21,907 nt of DNA, from NCBI GenBank assembly GCA_001556995.1, contig LSKF01000003.1, forward strand, positions 1 through 21,907, written 5' to 3'. Under the pieces are notes generated by a model. The model was not told the DNA's origin, searched no databases, and worked only from the letters and a program-made list of their open reading frames with translations. The position numbers and the translations under genes are program-made. Below, piece by piece: positions 21,869-21,907 of this stretch; position 1 is the first letter of the stretch; every line of letters begins with the position of its first letter. The stretch is from Erythrobacteraceae bacterium CCH12-C2. GTDB lineage: Bacteria > Pseudomonadota > Alphaproteobacteria > Sphingomonadales > Sphingomonadaceae.

Positions 21869-21907
21869 ATGGCCCAGTTCTCGGTTCACGATGCCAAAAC
21901 CAACCTG
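21869..21907 (+). CDS. Start of a Phd/YefM-type antitoxin gene (cut by window end)
   Basis: Only the first 13 codons are visible: MAQFSVHDAKTNL. This matches the conserved N-terminus of Phd/YefM ('prevent-host-death') antitoxins, in which V-x-x-A-K-x-x-L begins the DNA-binding region. AAGGAG (21856-21861) lies seven bases before the ATG, and a well-formed promoter and operator precede it. A toxin gene (PIN, Doc, RelE or YoeB type) would be expected just beyond the window. The call rests on a short stretch plus the upstream architecture. Confidence 0.72.
   Translation, partial: MAQFSVHDAKTNL

Noticed and set aside
1..21907. tRNA, rRNA or CRISPR features
   Set aside because: No regularly spaced direct repeats and no cloverleaf with CCA-like end or TTCGA arm could be recognised by eye; a dedicated scan would be more sensitive.

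Overview
The window comes from a GC-rich alphaproteobacterium. Gene content and style (OmpW and DUF2490 envelope proteins, a Tat-exported iron/manganese superoxide dismutase next to a chromate transporter, GC-rich third codon positions, short intergenic repeats) suggest Sphingomonadales, possibly Erythrobacteraceae. This placement is inferred from reading alone; no database search was run. No rRNA, tRNA, CRISPR array or complete insertion sequence was found.

Region 1 (1-2473) is a small accessory stretch. It holds an AbrB-type antitoxin and PIN-domain toxin pair, a small protein of the kind annotated 'ADP-ribosylation/crystallin J1', and a catalytic-domain-only tyrosine recombinase. Two copies of a 12-bp direct repeat flank the last two genes. 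Region 2 (2435-5772) is a tightly packed plus-strand operon: a chromate-transporter (ChrA) gene preceded by a textbook intrinsic terminator, a Tat-exported superoxide dismutase, a PAP2-like membrane protein with altered catalytic motifs, and a SAM-dependent methyltransferase. Exporting chromate while removing superoxide in the periplasm is a plausible joint role.

Region 3 (5994-8959) looks like a DNA-damage cassette: an endonuclease III homologue, a divergent TetR regulator, and a divergent photolyase/cryptochrome-family flavoprotein. Two matching palindromes, TGGAYG-N4-CGTCCA, lie in the nth/tetR divergent promoter and in front of the photolyase-like gene. They suggest that one TetR protein controls all three genes. 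This is the most interesting candidate unit in the window.

Region 4 (9301-11959, minus strand) carries CorA, a methyltransferase overlapping it, and a TerC-family membrane protein, i.e. metal-ion transport functions. Region 5 (12049-18027) is a minus-strand operon of four two-component genes, each overlapping the next by 4 bp: a NarL-type histidine kinase, a LuxR-type response regulator, a CHASE3-like/PAS hybrid kinase and a stand-alone receiver. Divergent from it are a secreted NTF2-like protein and a DUF2490 outer-membrane protein. A perfect 7-2-7 inverted repeat, the geometry used by NarL-family regulators, lies in the divergent promoter.

Region 6 (18041-21907) contains an uncharacterised beta-barrel-like envelope protein, an OmpW family protein, and an HtrA/Deg-type periplasmic serine protease with two PDZ domains. 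At the right edge is the beginning of a Phd/YefM-type antitoxin gene with a clear promoter and operator.
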